DNA from: an uncultured Verrucomicrobiae bacterium
Lineage (GTDB): Bacteria > Verrucomicrobiota > Verrucomicrobiia > Palsa-1439
Assembly (NCBI GenBank): GCA_937927265.1
Contig: CALBCO010000167.1
Span: 1 to 7,330 of the forward strand
Direction of reading: 5' to 3'
DNA: 7,330 bases
The notes beneath the pieces were generated by a model, which was not told the origin of the DNA, ran no database searches, and saw only the letters and a program-made list of their open reading frames with translations. Positions 5,122 to 7,330 of the stretch are shown here, piece by piece; positions within the stretch are counted from its first letter, which is position 1; every line of letters starts with the position of its first letter. Position numbers and translations under genes: made by a program.

Positions 5122-6360
5122 GTGCCGACGGGTTCAACCCAACTTTATTACCAGCGCGACCGGCTCGTTTCCGATGTGCCGGGCTACTCGGCCGGCGTTC
5201 AGATCAAGGGCGGACCGTATTTGGCGCTGTCGGCGACCGAACTGGCGGTGTATTTCCCCGAGGACGTTGCGTTGCACTATGACTTGGAAGGCCGGCTCAC
5301 CAAGATTGCCGAGTTGAACCAGTATTACCGTCGCGGATTGTCAGGCCGGGTGTTGTGGACGCGGAAAACCGCTACCGGCATTGAGCGGAAGATTGTGCCG
5401 CCGGACAAAATGATCCATCGCGCACGCCGACTCATTGCTTCGGTGAAGCTCGACAAAATCGAAACCGCCAAGCCCGACCGGGAGACCGCGCTGGGGCGCA
5501 TTGCCGGGGTGCTGGAGAAGGCGCAGGCGTTCAACCATGAACGCGACGCCCTTCGCTTCCGCGAGATTTATCGGGACGTGGCGATCTTGCCGCCGGATGT
5601 GTACACGGCGCTCGTCTTGCAGGCGACGCAAGGCTGCAGCTACGACAAGTGTCTGTTTTGCGAGTTGTACCGCAACGTCCGATTCCAGGCGCGCAAGCCG
5701 GAAGAGTTTCGCGCGCATGTTGCAGCGGTCCGGCAATTCATGGGGGCCGCGCTGCCGACGCGCCGGACGCTGTTTCTCGGTGAAGCCAACGCGTTGGTCC
5801 AGCGCCAAGCTGATCTCGTCGAGGTATTCCACATTGTGCGTGAGAACTTTGGCAACCTGCCGGTGACATCGTTTCTCGACGCCTTTACCGGCTGGCGGCG
5901 GACGGTGGAGCAATGGCGGGAACTGCGCCAGTGTGGGTTGCGCCGGGTTTATATCGGGATGGAGACTGGGGACGCGAAGTTATTGGAATGGTTGCAGAAA
6001 CCGTCCACACCGGCCAGCGTAGCGCGGACGGTCGAGAATCTGAAAGAAGCGGGCATTGCCGTCGGCGTGATCGTGTTGATCGGGGCCGGCGGGCAACAGT
6101 TTGCGTTGAGTCATGTGCGGGAGACAGTGGCGTTGTTGAACCGGCTGCCGGTGGGGAAGGGGGACTACATTTACTTCTCGCCGCTGGTGATTTATCCGAA
6201 TGGCCGGTATTGCCAGGCGATGTACTGCAACGGAGTGAACAGCCTTTCACCGCCGCAAATGCGGGAGCAGGAACGCTCCATCCGGGAGGGTCTCCGATTC
6301 GACGCCCGGCGGGGCCGTCCGTACTTGGCCCGGTATGAGTTGGAGCAATTCGTGTACTGA
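5122..6360 (+). CDS. Radical SAM protein, Cx4Cx2C type, N-terminal extension
   Basis: A 412-residue radical SAM enzyme of the Elp3/MiaB-like fold; the reaction is unknown. Residues 1-155 form an extension not usual for the fold (VSDVPGYSAGVQIKGGPYLALS, VALHYDLEGRLTKIAELNQYY, RGLSGRVLW), possibly a separate domain followed by a charged helical stretch (about 97-150). The cluster motif is QGCSYDKCLFCELY, with Cys172, Cys177 and Cys180, i.e. Cx4Cx2C and not the usual Cx3Cx2C. This spacing occurs in a known but functionally unassigned branch that also has GD/GE-A-L (here FLGEANAL, 218-225) and a L-Y-I/L-G-x-E-T/S-G segment (here VYIGMETGDAKLLEWLQKPST, 276-296). VIVLIGAGG (317-324) and SPLVIYPNG (353-361) complete the barrel side. 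Apart from the cluster motif, only isolated cysteines (271, 364, 369) remain, so no auxiliary Fe-S cluster site is evident. The start is GTG 5122. It may belong with ahbC/ahbD by proximity only. Confidence 0.8.
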   Translation: MPTGSTQLYYQRDRLVSDVPGYSAGVQIKGGPYLALSATELAVYFPEDVALHYDLEGRLTKIAELNQYYRRGLSGRVLWTRKTATGIERKIVPPDKMIHRARRLIASVKLDKIETAKPDRETALGRIAGVLEKAQAFNHERDALRFREIYRDVAILPPDVYTALVLQATQGCSYDKCLFCELYRNVRFQARKPEEFRAHVAAVRQFMGAALPTRRTLFLGEANALVQRQADLVEVFHIVRENFGNLPVTSFLDAFTGWRRTVEQWRELRQCGLRRVYIGMETGDAKLLEWLQKPSTPASVARTVENLKEAGIAVGVIVLIGAGGQQFALSHVRETVALLNRLPVGKGDYIYFSPLVIYPNGRYCQAMYCNGVNSLSPPQMREQERSIREGLRFDARRGRPYLARYELEQFVY

Positions 6361-6440
6361 AATTCCATTGCCGCGCAACGAGTTACTTCCTGATCGTTAG
6401 CACGAGAGCCGACAGTCGTTGTCCGTGGTTCTTTCCCCGC

Positions 6441-6550
6441 CATCCAAAGCGCCGCTGGCGCGGCGCTCTCCAAAACCGTTGGTCTCTCCAAAGCACTTTT
6501 GCACTGCGCGCCAGCATATTGGAGTACGGCGCGATAGCACCGCTTTCCCG
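6441..6550. repeat. Palindromic repeat element, copy B
   Basis: Second copy of the element at 2133-2241, with nearly the same length (110 versus 109). The perfect GCGCCGC (6449-6455) / GCGGCGC (6460-6466) hairpin is kept. The larger CTCCAAAA...TTGGAG inverted repeat is present (about 6468-6475 and 6519-6524) but degenerate, with several mismatches against copy A. An additional CTCCAAAG at 6485-6492 lies in the centre. No open reading frame is supported. Confidence 0.75.
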
Positions 6551-6657
6551 GTCAGTAAGCGTCTGGCCCGGTGGCCTCCACCGTGAGGTCGGACGGGTGA
6601 GACTTTTTTCTGTGAAGGATCGAACTGCCTCAGCACGGAACTCATTTTTCGATGAAA

Positions 6658-6681
6658 AAGTGTTTGACACATCAAACACTT
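6658..6681. promoter_or_regulatory. Operator-like perfect inverted repeat before the DtxR-family gene
   Basis: AAGTGTTTGA (6658-6667), four bases (CACA), then TCAAACACTT (6672-6681): a perfect ten-base inverted repeat ending 21 bases before the ATG. It contains TTGACA (6664-6669), a consensus -35 hexamer. No clear -10 stands at 17 bases; TATGGT (6683-6688) is closer than expected. A dimeric regulator bound here would block polymerase, so autoregulation by the product of the next gene is the natural reading. The palindrome is seen directly; the bound protein is inferred. Confidence 0.7.
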
Positions 6682-6702
6682 GTATGGTAACTAAATCACA
6701 TC

Positions 6703-7239
6703 ATGGAAACGTGGAAGAAATTCGATGCCGACGGCCTGACGCACAGTGCGACGCATCATTTGCTGGCGATTGAAGAACTGGGCCGGCAATACGGCGGGTG
6801 GGCGCGAGTGTCGGACATCGCCCGGCATCTGGGCATCACGCGGGGGAGTGTTTCGATTTCGCTGGGGCCGCTGAAGGAACGCGGGTTGGTGGAGGTGGAC
6901 GAGCATCGGATGGTGAAGCTCTCGCCGCAGGCGCAGACGATGGTGGACGAGGTGTTGGCGAAGCGCGAGGCGCTGGAACGATTTCTCAGTCAGGTGTTGG
7001 GCCTGACGCCCGAACAAGCGAGCGTGGACAGTTGCAAGATCGAGCATTTGATCAGTCCGCGCGCGGCGGAGCGGTTGGTGCAATTCATGAAGTTCATCGC
7101 GGGGGGCGACCCGGCGGCGCGGGAGTTGGTCCAGCGGTTTCGGCAATACGAGGGGGATTGCCCGACGGATGGCAACTGCGCGGTGTGTCAGGGCAAATGT
7201 TTGTTGGCGCGGCTGGCGGAGGTGCCGGGCGCGGGATGA
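6703..7239 (+). CDS. DtxR/MntR-family metal-dependent regulator with Cys-rich tail
   Basis: A 178-residue transcriptional repressor, usually controlling iron or manganese homeostasis. A winged helix occupies residues 10-75 (HHLLAIEEL helix at 18-26; VSDIARHLGITRGSVSISLGPLKERGLV at 36-63 with the recognition helix near 46-57). The dimerisation domain follows (82-145), with the family motif SCKIEHLISPRAAERL (110-125). Aligned by eye to DtxR, Cys111, Glu114 and His115 match Cys102, Glu105 and His106, and His18 takes the place of Met10; the ancillary ligands His79 and His98 appear as Arg88 and a non-ligand residue. No SH3/FeoA-like third domain is present. Instead the C-terminus carries Cys153, Cys159, Cys162 and Cys166 (C-x5-C-x2-C-x3-C), possibly an Fe-S or metal site. 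A perfect palindrome lies just upstream. No good ribosome site is seen. The family is secure; the metal is unknown. Confidence 0.85.
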   Translation: METWKKFDADGLTHSATHHLLAIEELGRQYGGWARVSDIARHLGITRGSVSISLGPLKERGLVEVDEHRMVKLSPQAQTMVDEVLAKREALERFLSQVLGLTPEQASVDSCKIEHLISPRAAERLVQFMKFIAGGDPAARELVQRFRQYEGDCPTDGNCAVCQGKCLLARLAEVPGAG

Positions 7240-7252
7240 TGTCGGAAAAAGT

Positions 7253-7293
7253 GAGGGCAGCGAGCAGGTTTGGCACGCCGCGTCGCCGCCCTC
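7253..7293. repeat. Inverted repeat downstream of the regulator
   Basis: GAGGGCAGCG (7253-7262) pairs with CGCCGCCCTC (7284-7293) at nine of ten positions around a 21-base loop. It begins 13 bases after the regulator stop. It may be part of a structured 3' end together with the next hairpin. Confidence 0.4.
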
Positions 7294-7294
7294 G

Positions 7295-7323
7295 GTGAGA
7301 AACACGTTAGCGCGTGTTCTCAC
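7295..7323. terminator. Strong hairpin after the regulator, possible terminator
   Basis: GTGAGAAACACG (7295-7306) pairs with CGTGTTCTCAC (7313-7323) with one bulged A, around the six-base loop TTAGCG. The stem is long enough to be stable. The next bases are GGTGGAG with no T-run, so it is not a canonical intrinsic terminator; it could instead be a repeat or an RNA 3'-end stabiliser. The window ends seven bases later. Confidence 0.35.
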
Positions 7324-7330
7324 GGTGGAG

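Larger units (their letters stand above)
6361..6702. other. Non-coding region between the radical SAM and regulator genes
   Basis: 342 bases without a credible gene. They hold TTAGCACGAG (6397-6406, also at 2060-2069), repeat copy B (6441-6550), a short hairpin CGGTGG (6569-6574) with CCACCG (6578-6583), a T6 run (6603-6608) too far from that hairpin to form a clear terminator, and the operator-like palindrome at 6658-6681. The last ~100 bases are noticeably more AT-rich than the rest of the window, as expected for a promoter region. Confidence 0.6.

Noticed and set aside
6576..6587. CTCCACCGTGAG here is the reverse complement of the last 12 bases of the window (7319-7330).
   Set aside because: A few 12-base matches are expected by chance in a window of this size, and the flanks do not match.
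6569..6608. Hairpin CGGTGG/CCACCG plus a later T6 run as an intrinsic terminator.
   Set aside because: The T-run is about 20 bases beyond the stem, too far for a canonical terminator.
7239..7298. ATG overlapping the regulator stop (TGATG) opens a 19-codon frame, MSEKVRAASRFGTPRRRPR.
   Set aside because: Too short, very basic, runs through an inverted repeat, and no ribosome site is visible; more likely non-coding sequence, though a frameshifted gene start cannot be excluded at the window edge.
1..7330. tRNA, rRNA, transposase or phage genes.
   Set aside because: No cloverleaf, rRNA-like conserved string, or transposase/integrase motif was seen in any reading.

Overview
The window is GC-rich and mostly plus-strand. 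It carries several unrelated families of short palindromic repeats, few strong Shine-Dalgarno sites and some apparently leaderless starts. Together with the peptide-like signature 'EGEPPGEPRRHGSAGASPS' encoded by one repeat, this points to Verrucomicrobiota (Limisphaerales/Pedosphaera-like). The assignment is an inference from style and protein resemblance, not from a marker gene.

Layout. (1) 1-329, minus strand: 5' part of an exported Bcp-type peroxiredoxin, running off the left edge. (2) 330-363: a 34-base divergent promoter region. (3) 364-2063: a two-gene operon, an alpha/beta hydrolase resembling the ABHD18/DUF2048 group, then a protein-L-isoaspartate methyltransferase (pcm) with an apparent signal peptide; stop and start overlap by one base. 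(4) 2064-2349: non-coding, with copy A of a ~110-base palindromic repeat. (5) 2350-4740: two adjacent radical SAM genes that I assign to the last two steps of the siroheme-dependent (alternative) heme pathway, ahbD (heme b synthase) and ahbC (12,18-didecarboxysiroheme deacetylase). The 3' end of ahbD is made of a second repeat family. (6) 4796-4987: a small hypothetical protein. (7) 4995-5071: a third, long palindrome. (8) 5122-6360: a radical SAM protein with a Cx4Cx2C motif and a long N-terminal extension, function unknown. (9) 6361-6702: non-coding, with copy B of the ~110-base repeat and, at its end, a perfect 10+4+10 inverted repeat. (10) 6703-7239: a DtxR/MntR-family regulator with altered metal ligands and a four-cysteine tail. 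(11) 7240-7330: two hairpins and no convincing gene.

How the genes may work together. AhbC and AhbD would convert 12,18-didecarboxysiroheme to Fe-coproporphyrin III and then to heme b, both without oxygen. The siroheme decarboxylase genes ahbA/ahbB are not in the window. A DtxR-like regulator 2 kb downstream on the same strand is consistent with an iron/heme-related neighbourhood, and the palindrome in front of it looks like an autoregulatory operator. Whether that regulator also controls the radical SAM genes cannot be seen here: no second copy of the operator was noticed upstream of them. The hydrolase-pcm operon and the peroxiredoxin look like general repair and stress functions, not part of the heme module.
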